A program made the translations under genes and the position numbers. DNA of 64,000 bases from Qaidamihabitans albus (GTDB taxonomy: Bacteria > Actinomycetota > Actinomycetes > Mycobacteriales > Pseudonocardiaceae), in contig NZ_JAEHOB010000007.1 in NCBI RefSeq assembly GCF_016464705.1, positions 124,001 to 188,000 of the forward strand, written 5' to 3'. Shown piece after piece: positions 26,304 through 37,013 of this stretch (positions within the stretch are counted from its first letter, which is position 1; every line of letters begins with the position of its first letter). The notes below the pieces were generated by a model that saw only the letters and a list, made by a program, of their open reading frames with translations, did not search any database and had not been told where the DNA came from.

Positions 26304-27221
26304 GTGGGTTCGACGGTGCTCAGCACGGCGGCCGTGGTGGTCGCGTTGTTGCTGGCGGCCGCGGTCGTCATGCTGTGGCGGCTCTATCAGGACGGCATGC
26401 GCCGCGCCGACGCCGCGGCGCGGCAGGTCGACGTCGAACGCGCGAGGGCGGACGAGCGCCAGGCCGAGCTTCGTCGTTACGAGGTCGCCTTCGCCTCGAT
26501 CAGCGGGCGTGGCGAACTCGGCGAGCAGGTGCTGACCGAGACGGCCAGGGCGCTCGGGCTGCGGGAGGGCCTGCACTTCACCGTGCAGACCGATCTCGCG
26601 GGTGGCGGCGCGGCGAAACCGGACCTGGTGCTCCGGGTCGGTGGCGACCGCACGGTCCCGGTCGACGCCAAGGCGAGCATGGCGTGCTGGGCCGAGGCGG
26701 TCGAGACCGACGACCCCGCGGAACGCCGCGACGCGCTGCGGGTGCACGTCCGGAACCTGCGTTCCCGTGCGGCCGAACTGTCGGCGAAGGGTTACCAGCG
26801 GTGGGCGGACGCCATCTACGGCACGGTCATGTTCGTGCCCTCCGACGCGGCCGTCGTCGCGGCACTGGACACCGATCCGGAACTGTTGCGCTGGATGCTC
26901 GACCGGCGGGTGTTCCTGTGCGGGCCGACCGGGTTCGCGGTGATCGCGTCGGCGGCGGTGTTCGCGGCCACCGAGCGGGCACTGGTCGAGGACGTCGAGA
27001 ACGTGCGGGCACAGGCCGCGTCGGCCCACCGCGCCGCCGGAAACGCGATCGACGCGGTGAACCTGTCGAGCACACACCTGCAGCGTTTCCTGTCGGCCAG
27101 GCGGCGGGAGCTGGACGCTCTGGAGACCTTCCGGGCGAACGTCTCCCCGCTCACCGAGGCGTCCGCCAGCCCGTCGCAGGTCGCCACGATCCGGAAAGGG
27201 GACGAAATGGCCGCCAACTGA
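26304..27221 (+). CDS. rmuC: RmuC-family DNA recombination protein
   Basis: The 305-aa protein begins at GTG 26304, 7 nt after AAGGAG. One N-terminal TM helix (about 3-26) is followed by a short coiled coil (RRADAAARQVDVERARADERQAEL) and the RmuC nuclease-like core: GRGELGEQVLTETARALGL, KPDLVLRVGGDRTVPVDAKAS, HVRNLRSRAAELSAKGYQRWA and VMFVPSDAAVVAALDTDPELL. It is shorter than E. coli RmuC because the coiled coil is reduced. It is thought to limit inversions at repeats; here it sits beside sbcCD, another hairpin-processing system. Confidence 0.88.
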   Translation: MGSTVLSTAAVVVALLLAAAVVMLWRLYQDGMRRADAAARQVDVERARADERQAELRRYEVAFASISGRGELGEQVLTETARALGLREGLHFTVQTDLAGGGAAKPDLVLRVGGDRTVPVDAKASMACWAEAVETDDPAERRDALRVHVRNLRSRAAELSAKGYQRWADAIYGTVMFVPSDAAVVAALDTDPELLRWMLDRRVFLCGPTGFAVIASAAVFAATERALVEDVENVRAQAASAHRAAGNAIDAVNLSSTHLQRFLSARRRELDALETFRANVSPLTEASASPSQVATIRKGDEMAAN

Positions 27222-27363
27222 CGGACAGGACGGATCCCTGGTCCATACCATCGTGCGGCATGATGGTTGCGATGTGGCCCGTTTCACGCTCCTGGGTGTC
27301 GCAAAGGTCGAGGTCGCGGAGCGGTAGGCACTTCCGGGCGGTAACGGGATACGGTGTTGCCTC

Positions 27364-28410
27364 GTGACCGCCCTTCGCGATCGCCGGAGCGATCCTGACG
27401 CCGCCGACGATGACGCCCCCGACGTCGACTGGGACGAGCGTCCTCTCTTCGGGCCCTGGCGAGGCATGCCGTGGTGGGGAGCGGTGCTGCTCGCCTTCGG
27501 CCTGGCCGCGCTGGGCGCGGTCGCGGACCTGCAGGTCTCCGGCTCGCTGAACTGGCTGTTCCAGGGCTGCTACCTGGTCGGCTCGGTCGTGGCGGTCGGC
27601 GCGGTACGCCGGCGGAGCCTGTTCGGCCCGATGGTGCAGCCACCGCTCATCCTCGCCATCACCGTGCCGACGGTGGTGCTGATGGGATCCGGCCTGCCCG
27701 CGAGCAGTGACATGCTGTCCAAGGCGCTGGCGATCAGCACGCCGCTGATCAACGGGTTCCCGACGATGGCGATCACCACCGGCATCACCGTGGCGATCGG
27801 CGTCTACCGGATGTTCCGGGAGCGCGACCCGGACGCGCCCAGGAAGGCTCCGGCCAAGGACAAGCGGACCGACGACAAACCGTCCGCGGGCGGCGCTCCA
27901 CGGGCGGGAGTCAGGGACGCGAAGGGCGCCAAGACCGCCAAGAACAAGGACGACGCGGGCGGCCGGGAACGGCCGGCGAAGAAGCGGCCCGCCGAGGGCC
28001 GGGGTGAGGCGCCACCTCGGCGAGCGGCACCGGAGGCCGCGCCGCCCGACGCACCCCGCCGGGGCGCGGCACCGCCCGCGGGCGCGGCCGGCAGGCGCGG
28101 GCGTCCGGACGAGAGCGGGCGGCGTGGCCGCGAGCGGCCAGCGGAACGTGACCCGGGCGCGGCGGGCGACGCCGCGCCCCGCAACCCGGACCGGCGTACG
28201 CCTCGGCGTCCGCGCACGCCGCCGCCGGGCGAGCCGGCCCGTGGCCGCGACGAGGACCGGCCGGAACGTCCACCGGGGCCGAAACGGCCACGCCGCACAC
28301 CGCCGCGCTCCGACGAGCCGCCGCCCGGCAGGCCGGACAGCCCGCGGCGCGATCCCAGTCGTGGCCCCCGGCCGCCGCGCCGTAGCCGCCCGTGGGACGA
28401 GGAACGCTGA
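27364..28410 (+). CDS. DUF6542-type membrane protein with long disordered basic tail
   Basis: The 348-aa protein has an acidic N-terminus, then about four TM helices between residues 38 and 155 (WWGAVLLAFGLAALGAVADL, GCYLVGSVVAVGAV, PPLILAITVPTVVLMGSG, MAITTGITVAIGVYRMF). The remaining 190 residues are low-complexity Arg/Pro/Ala/Lys. It matches my memory of DUF6542 proteins, which occur beside ispH and ychF in related actinobacteria. GTG 27364 lies 8 nt behind TACGGT. Function unknown; the tail could bind nucleic acid or the envelope. Confidence 0.72.
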   Translation: MTALRDRRSDPDAADDDAPDVDWDERPLFGPWRGMPWWGAVLLAFGLAALGAVADLQVSGSLNWLFQGCYLVGSVVAVGAVRRRSLFGPMVQPPLILAITVPTVVLMGSGLPASSDMLSKALAISTPLINGFPTMAITTGITVAIGVYRMFRERDPDAPRKAPAKDKRTDDKPSAGGAPRAGVRDAKGAKTAKNKDDAGGRERPAKKRPAEGRGEAPPRRAAPEAAPPDAPRRGAAPPAGAAGRRGRPDESGRRGRERPAERDPGAAGDAAPRNPDRRTPRRPRTPPPGEPARGRDEDRPERPPGPKRPRRTPPRSDEPPPGRPDSPRRDPSRGPRPPRRSRPWDEER

Positions 28411-28447
28411 ACAGCTGACTCGAACCCTGCCCCTGGGACAGGAGCGT

Positions 28448-28473
28448 GCTCGGCCGGCCGATCCGGGCCGAGC
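28448..28473. terminator. Bidirectional hairpin between DUF6542 gene and ispH
   Basis: GCTCGGCC / GGCCGAGC arms (8 bp perfect, 10-nt loop with an internal GG/CC pair) lie in the 74-bp gap between convergent genes. There is no U-tract on either strand, as is common in high-G+C actinobacteria. Confidence 0.65.
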
Positions 28474-28484
28474 GGCGCCGTGGC

Positions 28485-29516
28485 TCAGCGCACGCTGCTC
28501 TGCGCGGCTCCGGAGCGCAGCTCGCGTGGCAGCGCGAAGGCGATCTTCTCGTTCGCGGTCGTGACCTCCTGGACGTCGTCCCAGCCACGCCCGGCGAGCC
28601 ATTCGAGCAGTTCCATCACCAGCACGTCCGGCACGGAGGCCCCGCTGGTCACGCCGACGGTCTCCACGCCTTCGAGCCAGGTCTCGTCGACCTCCTTCGC
28701 GAAGTCCACCAGGTGGGCGTCGCGCGCGCCCGCCTGCAGGGCGACCTCCACGAGGCGCCTCGAGTTCGAGGAGTTCCCGGAGCCGACGACGATGACGAGA
28801 TCGCATTCGGCCGCCATCGCCTTGACCGCGACCTGGCGGTTGGACGTCGCGTAACAGATGTCGTCGCTCGGCGGGTCGGCGATGTCGGGGAAACGCTCGC
28901 GGAGCTGGTCGACGCGTTCCATCGTCTCGTCGACGCTCAACGTGGTCTGCGAGAGCCAGACGACCTTGTTCGGGTCGCGCACATTGACCTTGTCGACGTC
29001 GTCGGCGGAGTCCACCAGCTGCACCCGGTCGGGCGCCTCGCCCGAGGTGCCCTCGACCTCCTCATGGCCCTCGTGGCCGATGAGCATGATGTCGTAGTCC
29101 TCGCGGGCGAACCGGTTGACCTCCTTGTGGACCTTGGTCACCAGCGGGCAGGTCGCGTCGATCGTGCGCAGGTTGCGGTTCTCCGCCTCGGCGTGCACCG
29201 CGGGTGAGACCCCGTGCGCGGAGAAGACCACGAGCGCGCCCTCGGGCACCTCGGAGGTCTCCTCGACGAAGATGACCCCGCGTTCCCGCAGCGTGTCCAC
29301 GACATGCCGGTTGTGCACGATCTCCTTACGGACGTAGACCGGCGGGCCGTAGATCTCCAGCGCCTTCTCGACGGTGATGACGGCACGGTCGACCCCGGCA
29401 CAGTAACCACGCGGCTTCGCCAGCAGAACGCGCTTACCATCGGTCGCCGGTGCCTCGGCACCCGCATCGATGGATACGCTGGTGGCAGGCTCGGTTCCGG
29501 GACTCGCTGCACTCAT
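28485..29516 (-). CDS. ispH: 4-hydroxy-3-methylbut-2-enyl diphosphate reductase
   Basis: The 343-aa enzyme is the last step of the MEP isoprenoid pathway, making IPP and DMAPP. The three Fe-S cysteines lie in RGYCAGV (Cys39), IDATCPLV and [10 protein letters not shown]. Substrate-binding motifs [24 protein letters not shown] and [10 protein letters not shown] are present. The first 28 residues are an unconserved extension. ATG 29516 lies 6 nt behind TACCCT, so the mRNA is probably leaderless. Confidence 0.97.
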   Translation of the reverse strand: MSAASPGTEPATSVSIDAGAEAPATDGKRVLLAKPRGYCAGVDRAVITVEKALEIYGPPVYVRKEIVHNRHVVDTLRERGVIFVEETSEVPEGALVVFSAHGVSPAVHAEAENRNLRTIDATCPLVTKVHKEVNRFAREDYDIMLIGHEGHEEVEGTSGEAPDRVQLVDSADDVDKVNVRDPNKVVWLSQTTLSVDETMERVDQLRERFPDIADPPSDDICYATSNRQVAVKAMAAECDLVIVVGSGNSSNSRRLVEVALQAGARDAHLVDFAKEVDETWLEGVETVGVTSGASVPDVLVMELLEWLAGRGWDDVQEVTTANEKIAFALPRELRSGAAQSSVR

Positions 29517-29705
29517 GCCACCAGGGTACGGGTCACGTACGAGCGCCAGGACACGAGACGAGGGTCATGGAGTACGCGATGAGCAGGGCAGGTACGGGGC
29601 TTCCGACCCGGTTCCATCATCGGGCACTGTGCGGAGCGTCACCCCGCAACACGCGTTACCACTTTCGGTTGGGCAGGACGAACCATGTGCGGCAGGCTTA
29701 GGGAC

Positions 29706-30464
29706 ATGACGCATCTCCCGTTCCCGCTTCGGGTCGCGGCAGGGCTCGCCGTCACGACGGCCGAGCGGGTTCGAGACCTCCCCAAGCAGCTCACGGGGCT
29801 GCCGGTGACCGTCGCCAGCCAGGTGCTGCAGGTGTCGATGCGCGTCCAGCAGCACGTCACCGAACTGGCCATCAAGGGCGACGACGCGCTCGCGACGCTG
29901 CGCCCCGTCGAGGAGAACCCGAGCTGGGCGACTTTCGACGAGGACATCGAACCGGACCTGAGCGGCCCCGCGACGCCGGCAGGCAACGTCACGCCGATCG
30001 GAGCCCCGTTCGGCGTGACGGACTCCCACGCCCGCAACAACGGGCAGCCGCAGGCACCGCTTCGCGACGACGCCCGCGACACCGGCGAGCCCGCCCCCGG
30101 CGACGACCCGTGGGCGGAGGAGGAGCGCGCGCTAGCGGAGGAACACGAGGAGGGCGAGTTCGACAGCCCGGACCGGACCGGACCGGAAAGCCCCGGCCCG
30201 GAAAGCGCCGACGGACCCGAGCCGGCGGGGCCCGCCGCCACCGCGCCGGCACCGGGCCCGGCCGGCCTCGCCGACTACGACCGGCTGACGCTGCCCCAGG
30301 TGAGGGCGCGCCTGCGCAGGCTCTCCCTCGCCGACCTCGAGGAGATGCTCGCCTACGAGCGTGCGCACGCCGACCGGCCCTCGTTCGTCGGCATGCTCAC
30401 CCGCCGCATCGCCAACGTGCGGCAGGCCGCGGCCGGTGACACCGAGGGCCCGACCGAACGGTGA
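29706..30464 (+). CDS. Lipid-droplet-associated protein homolog
   Basis: The 252-aa protein starts [42 protein letters not shown], an amphipathic N-terminal region like the mycobacterial/rhodococcal lipid-droplet-associated proteins (Rv1109c position beside ispH and xseA). A long acidic, Pro-rich linker (about 90-195) leads to a short conserved C-terminal helix region ([34 protein letters not shown]). It may coat storage-lipid droplets or associate with membranes. Its stop overlaps the xseA GTG. Confidence 0.72.
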   Translation: MTHLPFPLRVAAGLAVTTAERVRDLPKQLTGLPVTVASQVLQVSMRVQQHVTELAIKGDDALATLRPVEENPSWATFDEDIEPDLSGPATPAGNVTPIGAPFGVTDSHARNNGQPQAPLRDDARDTGEPAPGDDPWAEEERALAEEHEEGEFDSPDRTGPESPGPESADGPEPAGPAATAPAPGPAGLADYDRLTLPQVRARLRRLSLADLEEMLAYERAHADRPSFVGMLTRRIANVRQAAAGDTEGPTER

Positions 30465-31720
30465 GCGGCGCCGAACCGGCTACCCGCGCCACGAGCGGGC
30501 CCTCCAGTGCCGAGAATCCCTGGCCGGTGCGCACCGTCGCACGCAAGATCGCCGACTGGATTCACCGTCTCGGCACGGTCTGGGTGGAGGGCCAGGTCAC
30601 GCAGATCTCCGCGCGGCCGGGCACGCAGACGGCGTTCCTGACGCTGCGCGACCCTTCCGCGGACGTCTCGATGAGCGTGACGTGCCCGGCGCGGCTGCTG
30701 CGCACCGTCGAGCCACCGCTGCGGGACGGCGCCAGCGTCGTGGTCCACGCCAAGCCGACCTTCTTCCTCGGCCGCGGCACGCTGAGCCTGCGCGCCAACG
30801 AGATCCGCGCGGTGGGCATCGGCGAGCTGCTGGCCCGCATCGAGCGGCTGCGGCGCCTGCTCGCCGCCGAGGGCCTATTCGCGGCCGAACGCAAACGCGC
30901 GCTTCCGTTCCTGCCGAGGGGTATCGGGCTGATCACCGGCCGGGCCTCCGCCGCCGAGCACGACGTGCTGGTGAACGCGCAGGGCCGCTGGCCCGCCGTC
31001 GCGTTCCGGGTCGTCAACACCGCGGTACAGGGCACACAGGCGGTGCCGCAGATCCTGCGGGCGCTGTCCACTCTGGACGCCGATCCGGACGTCGATGTCA
31101 TCGTCATCGCGCGCGGCGGCGGCAGTGTCGAGGATCTGCTGCCGTTCTCCGACGAGGCACTCTGCCGGGCCGTGTCGGCGGCGGGCACCCCGGTCGTCAG
31201 CGCGATCGGGCACGAGCCCGACTCGCCCCTGCTGGACTACGTCGCCGACCTGCGCTGTTCGACGCCCACCGACGCCGGCAAGCGCGTCGTACCGGACGTG
31301 CGCGAGGAAACCGCCCGCGTACACCAGTTGCGCGACCGGGCACGCCGCGCACTGCACGGCTGGGTCGACACCCAGTGCCGGCTGCTGGACCAGCTGCGCA
31401 GCAGGCCCTCGCTGGCCGACCCGATGGGCCCGATCGACCGCCGCGCCGCCGAGATCGAGACACATACCGAGCGTGGCAGGCGCGCGATCCTCTCGACGCT
31501 CACCCGGGAGCAGACCGCACTGGCCTCCGCGCGTGCCCGGCTGAGCGCGCTCGGGCCGTCGGCGACGCTCTCCCGCGGTTACGCGGTCGTGCAATACACC
31601 GATTCGGCGGGCAACCTGAAGGTGCTCCGATCGGTCTCTGAAATAGCCGACGGCACGCCGCTTCGCGTGCGGGTCGCCGACGGCGCCGTCTCCGCCGTCG
31701 CGCGGGGACAGGACGAGTGA
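30461..31720 (+). CDS. xseA: Exodeoxyribonuclease VII large subunit
   Basis: The 419-aa protein starts with an OB-fold (about 20-125, [24 protein letters not shown]). The catalytic core follows: [65 protein letters not shown], then the helical tail. With XseB it degrades single-stranded DNA to large acid-insoluble oligonucleotides. GTG 30461 overlaps the preceding stop by 4 nt. Unusually, one unrelated ORF separates it from xseB. Confidence 0.96.
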   Translation: MSGAEPATRATSGPSSAENPWPVRTVARKIADWIHRLGTVWVEGQVTQISARPGTQTAFLTLRDPSADVSMSVTCPARLLRTVEPPLRDGASVVVHAKPTFFLGRGTLSLRANEIRAVGIGELLARIERLRRLLAAEGLFAAERKRALPFLPRGIGLITGRASAAEHDVLVNAQGRWPAVAFRVVNTAVQGTQAVPQILRALSTLDADPDVDVIVIARGGGSVEDLLPFSDEALCRAVSAAGTPVVSAIGHEPDSPLLDYVADLRCSTPTDAGKRVVPDVREETARVHQLRDRARRALHGWVDTQCRLLDQLRSRPSLADPMGPIDRRAAEIETHTERGRRAILSTLTREQTALASARARLSALGPSATLSRGYAVVQYTDSAGNLKVLRSVSEIADGTPLRVRVADGAVSAVARGQDE

Positions 31721-31745
31721 CCGATCACGACCAGGGAGGGCGGCA

Positions 31746-32258
31746 GTGTCACCACCGTATCCACCGCCTTCACAGGCCACGCAGGCCGCGCACGGCCTGT
31801 CCGTGCCCACGACGGCCGCTCCGCACGCCACCAGGTTCCTCCCGCTGACCACGGACGCCGTCGCGCGCATGTGCCGCGGCGCGACGTCCGGGGAGGCGCG
31901 CGAGCGGGCCGTGACCGTCCACCGCAGGGCCCAGGAGGCCGAGGCCGCGGCGGCGCGCTGCTGGACCGCGCTGCTCGCGGGATGCGACTCCGCGGGCCGC
32001 GACGCGCTCGGGCCGCGGCTGCGCAGGCTGTCCGAGGCCACGTCGTTCTATGTCGGCACCCGCTGGTGGTTCCGGGACGGTTCGGCATACCGCCTTCGGG
32101 TGGCCACCGCCCAGTCGCACATCGAGGACGCGGTGACCGACGGTGACGGACAGGAGTTCGCGAAGGCGTTCGTGGGTTACGACCATGCGATGGCCAGCGC
32201 GGTAGTGTGCGCCCGGACCGCAGGACCACCATCGGAGAAGTTGAGCAGGCACAGTTGA
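31746..32258 (+). CDS. Hypothetical protein between xseA and xseB, 170 aa
   Basis: GTG 31746 has GGGAGGG upstream. The protein is mostly alpha-helical by composition ([87 protein letters not shown]), with two or three cysteines and no signal peptide or TM helix. I do not recognise a family. Its 3' end overlaps the annotated start of xseB by 4 nt, so it belongs to the xse operon and may be translated with it. Confidence 0.65.
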   Translation: MSPPYPPPSQATQAAHGLSVPTTAAPHATRFLPLTTDAVARMCRGATSGEARERAVTVHRRAQEAEAAAARCWTALLAGCDSAGRDALGPRLRRLSEATSFYVGTRWWFRDGSAYRLRVATAQSHIEDAVTDGDGQEFAKAFVGYDHAMASAVVCARTAGPPSEKLSRHS

Positions 32259-32485
32259 GCGAAGCGAACGGTGAGCAGGCCGAACTCGGCTACGAGCAGG
32301 CGCGCGACCAGCTGATCGAGGTCGTCCGCGAGCTGGAGGCCGGCGGGCTCTCCCTGGAGGACTCGCTCGCGCTGTGGGAGAAGGGCGAGGAGCTCGCCAA
32401 GCTCTGCGAACGGCACCTCGAGGGTGCTCGCGAGCGGATCGAGGCCGCGCTGGCCAGCGTCGAGGACGGCGACGACGCGGAGTGA
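32255..32485 (+). CDS. xseB: Exodeoxyribonuclease VII small subunit
   Basis: The product is about 76 aa with the XseB pattern [55 protein letters not shown]. The start is uncertain: TTG 32255 gives the usual XseB length, while GTG 32207 would add 16 residues. Several XseB subunits wrap one XseA to form the nuclease. The 5' end overlaps the hypothetical gene upstream. Confidence 0.9.
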   Translation: MSEANGEQAELGYEQARDQLIEVVRELEAGGLSLEDSLALWEKGEELAKLCERHLEGARERIEAALASVEDGDDAE

Positions 32486-32594
32486 TGTTCGCGACGGCGG
32501 CTTGAGCTGGAGCTTTCGCGGGTATCTGGGAGGATTCCCGTGCGGAACCGTGGGAACCGTGTAGTGAGCAAGTCGCGTCGATCCGGGAGGAACC

Positions 32595-33656
32595 ATGACC
32601 GTCGCAGGCCAGTCCACGAGTTCGCCGAGACGCCGTGAGGCCCCGGACCGCAACCTCGCGATGGAACTGGTGCGGGTCACCGAGGCGGCCGCGATGGCTG
32701 CTGGCCGGTGGGTCGGCAAGGGCGACAAGAACGGTGGCGACGGCGCCGCGGTCGACGCCATGCGGCAGCTCATCGGCACCGTTTCGATGCGGGGCGTTGT
32801 CGTCATCGGCGAGGGCGAGAAGGACGAGGCGCCCATGCTGTTCAACGGCGAGCAGGTCGGCAACGGCGACGGGCCGGACTGTGACGTCGCGGTCGACCCG
32901 ATCGACGGTACGACCCTGATGGCCAAGGGCATGCCCAACGCGCTGGCCGTGCTCGCCGTCGCCGAGCGCGGCGCGATGTTCGACCCTTCCGCCGTGTTCT
33001 ACATGGAGAAGCTGGCGGTGGGTCCCGAGGCGGCCGGTGCGGTGGACCTGTCCGCGCCGATCGCGGAGAACATCCGCCGGGTGGCGAGGGCGAAGCACAG
33101 CAGCGTTTCCGACGTCACCGTCTGCATCCTCGACCGGCCCCGGCACGAGCAGATCGTGAAGGAGGTCCGCGAGGCCGGTGCCCGAATCCGGTTCATCACC
33201 GACGGTGACGTGGCCGGGGCGATCGCCGCCGCCCGCCCGACGACCGGTGTCGACATGTTGCTCGGGATCGGCGGCACGCCCGAGGGCATCATCGCCGCCT
33301 GCGCGATGAAGTGCCTCGGCGGCGAGCTGCAGGGGCGCCTGTGGCCGAAGGACGACGCCGAGCGGGAGAAGTCGCGCGCGGCCGGGCACGACCCCGACCG
33401 GGTGCTCACCACCGACGACCTCGTGCGCGGGGACAACGTGTTCTTCTGCGCCACCGGGGTGACCGACGGCGACCTGCTGCGTGGCGTGCACTACCGCGCG
33501 GGCGGCGCCACCACGCAGTCGATCGTGATGCGGTCCAAGTCCGGCACGGTGCGCCTGATCGACGGCTACCACCGGCTGACGAAGCTGCGGGACTACTCGT
33601 CCGTGGACTTCGACGGCGGCCCCACGGACGACGACGTCGTCCCGCCGCTTCCCTGA
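32595..33656 (+). CDS. glpX: Class II fructose-1,6-bisphosphatase
   Basis: The 353-aa GlpX-type enzyme has [51 protein letters not shown] and [15 protein letters not shown] (metal and phosphate binding). It is the gluconeogenic FBPase of most actinobacteria. ATG 32595 follows GGGAGGAACC, a strong ribosome site. Its TGA overlaps the ATG of the trypsin gene (TGATG). Confidence 0.96.
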   Translation: MTVAGQSTSSPRRREAPDRNLAMELVRVTEAAAMAAGRWVGKGDKNGGDGAAVDAMRQLIGTVSMRGVVVIGEGEKDEAPMLFNGEQVGNGDGPDCDVAVDPIDGTTLMAKGMPNALAVLAVAERGAMFDPSAVFYMEKLAVGPEAAGAVDLSAPIAENIRRVARAKHSSVSDVTVCILDRPRHEQIVKEVREAGARIRFITDGDVAGAIAAARPTTGVDMLLGIGGTPEGIIAACAMKCLGGELQGRLWPKDDAEREKSRAAGHDPDRVLTTDDLVRGDNVFFCATGVTDGDLLRGVHYRAGGATTQSIVMRSKSGTVRLIDGYHRLTKLRDYSSVDFDGGPTDDDVVPPLP

Positions 33657-34483
33657 TGGGCGTCGGCCTACGGCGGGGCGGTGCCCGGCTCGCCGCAGTC
33701 GTCGCCGGGGTGCTGGCGCTGGCAGGCACGGCGGTGCCACAGGCTTCCGCGGTGCAGCCGTTCATCGTGGGCGGAATCGAGGCGGACCAGCCGTATCCGT
33801 TCATGGTGTCGCTGCAGTTCGCCTCCGGCGAGCACTTCTGCGGCGGCGCGCTCGCGGCCCCCGGGTGGGTGCTGACCGCGGCGCACTGCGTGCAGGGCCG
33901 GCAGCCCGGCGCGGTGACCGCGCGGATCGGCAGCAACGACCGCACCGACGGCGGCGAGACACGCCCGGTGGCGGAGTTCGTCGCGCACCCGGAGTACGAC
34001 CCGGACGGTGCGGGCGGTGACCTCGCGCTGGTGCGGCTGGCGGAACCGGCGCAGGCGGCGCCGGTCGAGCTCGGCACGGAAGCCGCCGTCGGCACGGCGA
34101 CCCGGCTGCTCGGCTGGGGACAGACGTGCCCGGCGGAGGGATGCGGCACGAGCCCGGTGATGTTGCAGCAGCTGGACACGACGATCGTCGACGGCGCCGG
34201 GTGCAGCGCCTTCGACGCCACGGTCGAGCTGTGCACGGGCAACCCCGGCGGCACCGCGGGGCCCTGTTACGGCGACTCCGGAGGGCCCCAGCTCATGCGG
34301 GTCGAGGACCGGTGGCTGCTGCTCGGCGTCTCCAGCCGCCCCGGCAACGACGACGCGACGTGCGGTACCGGACCGTCGATCTACACCTCGGCGGTGGCCT
34401 ACGAACCGTGGATCACCGAACAGCTCGGCACGGCACCGGAGCCACCACCCGTTCCGGAACCAGCCCCGGCCCCGCGGTGGTGA
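33656..34483 (+). CDS. Secreted trypsin-like serine protease
   Basis: The 275-aa S1 protease has a signal peptide (about 1-33, ending AVPQASA), then VQPFIVGGIEADQPYPFMVSLQF, the mature-start-like IVGG. The catalytic triad is His in TAAHCV, Asp in GGDLALVRL and Ser in CYGDSGGPQL; six or more cysteines can form the usual disulfides. A Pro-rich tail ends the protein. Coupling to glpX by TGATG is a positional accident or co-expression; the substrate is unknown. Confidence 0.93.
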   Translation: MGVGLRRGGARLAAVVAGVLALAGTAVPQASAVQPFIVGGIEADQPYPFMVSLQFASGEHFCGGALAAPGWVLTAAHCVQGRQPGAVTARIGSNDRTDGGETRPVAEFVAHPEYDPDGAGGDLALVRLAEPAQAAPVELGTEAAVGTATRLLGWGQTCPAEGCGTSPVMLQQLDTTIVDGAGCSAFDATVELCTGNPGGTAGPCYGDSGGPQLMRVEDRWLLLGVSSRPGNDDATCGTGPSIYTSAVAYEPWITEQLGTAPEPPPVPEPAPAPRW

Positions 34484-34489
34484 AGCTCC

Positions 34490-34508
34490 CTCGCCCGGGC
34501 CGGGCGAG
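34490..34508. terminator. Palindromic terminator between trypsin and reductase genes
   Basis: CTCGCCCGG-G-CCGGGCGAG has perfect 9-bp arms with a 1-nt centre, so a real RNA hairpin would open a few pairs. It sits in the 36-bp gap between convergent genes. Confidence 0.6.
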
Positions 34509-34519
34509 CGGGTCGTGGG

Positions 34520-35509
34520 TCAGTCGGCGTTGGTCGAGTGGCCGGGGAAGAGGCGCGCGCTCGGATCGAGGGTGACCGCGATGTTGTTGATCGCCGTCGC
34601 CGCCTCGCCGAAGCCGGTGGCGATGAGCTTCACCTTCCCCGGGTAGGCGGCCACGTCGCCCGCCGCGTAGACGCGGTCGCGGGCGGTCGCCATGGTGGAG
34701 TCCACCGCGATCGAGCGCTTGTGGATCTCCAGCCCCCAGGTCTCGATCGGGCCGAGGTCCGCCGTGAAGCCGAGCGCCGCGACGACGGTCTGCGCGGGCA
34801 GCACCAGCCGCTCGCCGCCCTTGATCTCGACCTCGACCTCGCCGAGCTCGCCGTCGCCGTTGGCGCGCAGATCGCGGACCTCCGCGTCGGTGATGAGCCG
34901 GATCCCGGTCTCGCGGGCCTGCCGCACGATCGACTCCGCCGCGCGGAACTTCGCCCGCCGGTGCACCAGCGCCACACTCGACGCGATCGGCTGCAGCGCG
35001 AGCGCCCAGTCGAAGGCGGAGTCGCCGCCGCCGACCACGACGACGTCCTCGCCGCGGTGCGCGTCGAGCGCCGGGACGAAGTGCACCATGCCCCTGCCGA
35101 GCCAGCCGTCGCCCGCGGGCAGCGGCCGTGGCGTGAACTCACCGATCCCGGCGGTGATGAGCACCGCCCCGGCCCGCACGACGTCGCCGCCGTCCAGCGT
35201 CATCTCCAGCCCGTCCCCGGTCTTCTCGAGCGTGACGGCCTTGCGGCCGAGCAGGTACACCGGGTCCCACGGTGCGGCCTGCTCGACCAGCCCCTTGATC
35301 AGGTCCCGGCCGCGGATCCCCGGGAACCCGGCGACGTCGTAGATCATCTTCTCCGGGTACATGGCGGTGACCTGCCCGCCGGATTCCGGCAGCGAGTCCA
35401 CGATCGCCATCGAAAGACCGCGGAACCCGGCGTAGTACGCCGCGAACAGACCGGTCGGTCCAGCACCGACGATCAGCACGTCGACCGTCAGCGTCTCGGG
35501 CGAGCCCAT
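34520..35509 (-). CDS. Ferredoxin-NADP reductase type 2 (thioredoxin-reductase-like, no CxxC)
   Basis: The 329-aa flavoprotein has the FAD-binding [26 protein letters not shown]-binding [16 protein letters not shown] and C-terminal [29 protein letters not shown]. The redox CxxC of thioredoxin reductase is absent, which is the mark of type 2 ferredoxin/flavodoxin-NADP reductases. It probably supplies electrons to ferredoxin-dependent enzymes; no ferredoxin gene is adjacent. Confidence 0.9.
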   Translation of the reverse strand: MGSPETLTVDVLIVGAGPTGLFAAYYAGFRGLSMAIVDSLPESGGQVTAMYPEKMIYDVAGFPGIRGRDLIKGLVEQAAPWDPVYLLGRKAVTLEKTGDGLEMTLDGGDVVRAGAVLITAGIGEFTPRPLPAGDGWLGRGMVHFVPALDAHRGEDVVVVGGGDSAFDWALALQPIASSVALVHRRAKFRAAESIVRQARETGIRLITDAEVRDLRANGDGELGEVEVEIKGGERLVLPAQTVVAALGFTADLGPIETWGLEIHKRSIAVDSTMATARDRVYAAGDVAAYPGKVKLIATGFGEAATAINNIAVTLDPSARLFPGHSTNAD

Positions 35510-35608
35510 GGCTCACCGTCCTTCCCGCCGTGGTGGGTGGCCGTCACCCTCGATCCTAGTGCGCAACGACACCGGGCGGACGGATGCGCGGTGGGACAGA
35601 CTGGCGCC

Positions 35609-37006
35609 ATGGCTGAACAGGAATACCGGATCGAGCACGACACGATGGGCGAGGTGAGGGTCCCCGCCGACGCCCTGTACCGCGCGCAGACACAGCGTGC
35701 CGTGGAGAACTTCCCGATCTCCGGCCGCGGTCTCGAACGCGCCCAGATCCGCGCGCTCGGCCTGCTCAAGGCCGCCGCGGCCCGCGTCAACGCCCGCCTC
35801 GGCGTCCTGGAGGCCGACGTCGCCACGGCGATCGCGACCGCCGCCGACGAGGTGGCGGAGGGCAGGCACGACGCCCACTTCCCGATCGACGTCTTCCAGA
35901 CCGGGTCCGGGACGTCGTCGAACATGAACGCCAACGAGGTCATCGCCACCCTGGCCGCGCGGGCACTGGGCCGGGACGTGCATCCCAACGACCACGTGAA
36001 CGCCTCCCAGTCCTCCAATGACACCTTCCCGACCACGATCCACGTCGCCGCGACCGAGGCGGTGCTCACCGACGTCGTCCCGGCACTCGACCATCTCGCT
36101 GCCACGATCGAGAGCCGCGCCGCCGAGTGGCGGGACGTGGTGAAGTCGGGCCGCACGCACCTGATGGACGCGGTGCCGATCACGCTCGGCCAGGAGGCGG
36201 GAGCGTGGGCCGCGCAGGTGCGCTTCGGCATCGAGCGGCTGCGCAGCGGCCTGCCCCGGCTCGGGGAGCTGCCGATCGGCGGCACCGCGGTGGGTTCCGG
36301 GCTGAACGCGCCTGCCGGGTTCGGCGCCGCGGTCGCCGGCGAGCTGGCGAACGTCACCGGCCTGCCGCTCACCGAGGCACGCGACCACTTCGAGGCGCAG
36401 GCCAGCCAGGACGGCGTGGTGGAGACGTCCGGCCACCTGCGCACGGTCGCGGTGTCGCTGAACAAGATCGCCAACGACCTGCGCTGGCTGGGCTCCGGCC
36501 CGCGTGCCGGGCTGGCCGAGCTGGCGCTGCCGGATCTGCAGCCGGGCTCGTCGATCATGCCGGGCAAGGTCAACCCGGTGATCCCGGAGGCGACGCTCCA
36601 GGTCGTCGCGCAGGTGATCGGCAACGATGCCGCGGTCGCGTTCGCCGGCTCGCAGGGCAACTTCCAGCTGAACGTGAACCTGCCCGTGATCGCCCGCAAC
36701 GTACTGGAGTCGGCGCGGCTGCTGGCGGCGGTGTCTCGGCTGCTGGCGGACAAGGTGTTCGCGGAGCTCACCGTGAACGTCGAGCGCGCCCGCGCCTACG
36801 CCGAGGGCTCGCCGTCGATCGTGACGCCACTGAACGCCTACATCGGCTACGAGGAGGCGGCCGCCGTCGCCAAGCAGGCGCTGGCCGAGCTCAAGCCGAT
36901 CCGGGACGTCGTGCTCGAACGCGGCCACGTGGCGAGCGGCAAGCTCACCGAGGCGCAGCTCGACGAGGCCCTCGACGTGCTCAGGATGGCGCGCGGCGGC
37001 AAGTGA
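35609..37006 (+). CDS. fumC: Class II fumarate hydratase
   Basis: The 465-aa fumarase/aspartase-superfamily enzyme starts [19 protein letters not shown]. It has the [32 protein letters not shown] and [15 protein letters not shown] signatures, the last containing the catalytic Ser loop. It interconverts fumarate and malate in the TCA cycle. ATG 35609 lies 6 nt behind CAGACT. It ends 7 bp before the convergent beta-solenoid gene, with no room for a terminator. Confidence 0.97.
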   Translation: MAEQEYRIEHDTMGEVRVPADALYRAQTQRAVENFPISGRGLERAQIRALGLLKAAAARVNARLGVLEADVATAIATAADEVAEGRHDAHFPIDVFQTGSGTSSNMNANEVIATLAARALGRDVHPNDHVNASQSSNDTFPTTIHVAATEAVLTDVVPALDHLAATIESRAAEWRDVVKSGRTHLMDAVPITLGQEAGAWAAQVRFGIERLRSGLPRLGELPIGGTAVGSGLNAPAGFGAAVAGELANVTGLPLTEARDHFEAQASQDGVVETSGHLRTVAVSLNKIANDLRWLGSGPRAGLAELALPDLQPGSSIMPGKVNPVIPEATLQVVAQVIGNDAAVAFAGSQGNFQLNVNLPVIARNVLESARLLAAVSRLLADKVFAELTVNVERARAYAEGSPSIVTPLNAYIGYEEAAAVAKQALAELKPIRDVVLERGHVASGKLTEAQLDEALDVLRMARGGK

Positions 37007-37013
37007 GCGGCGG

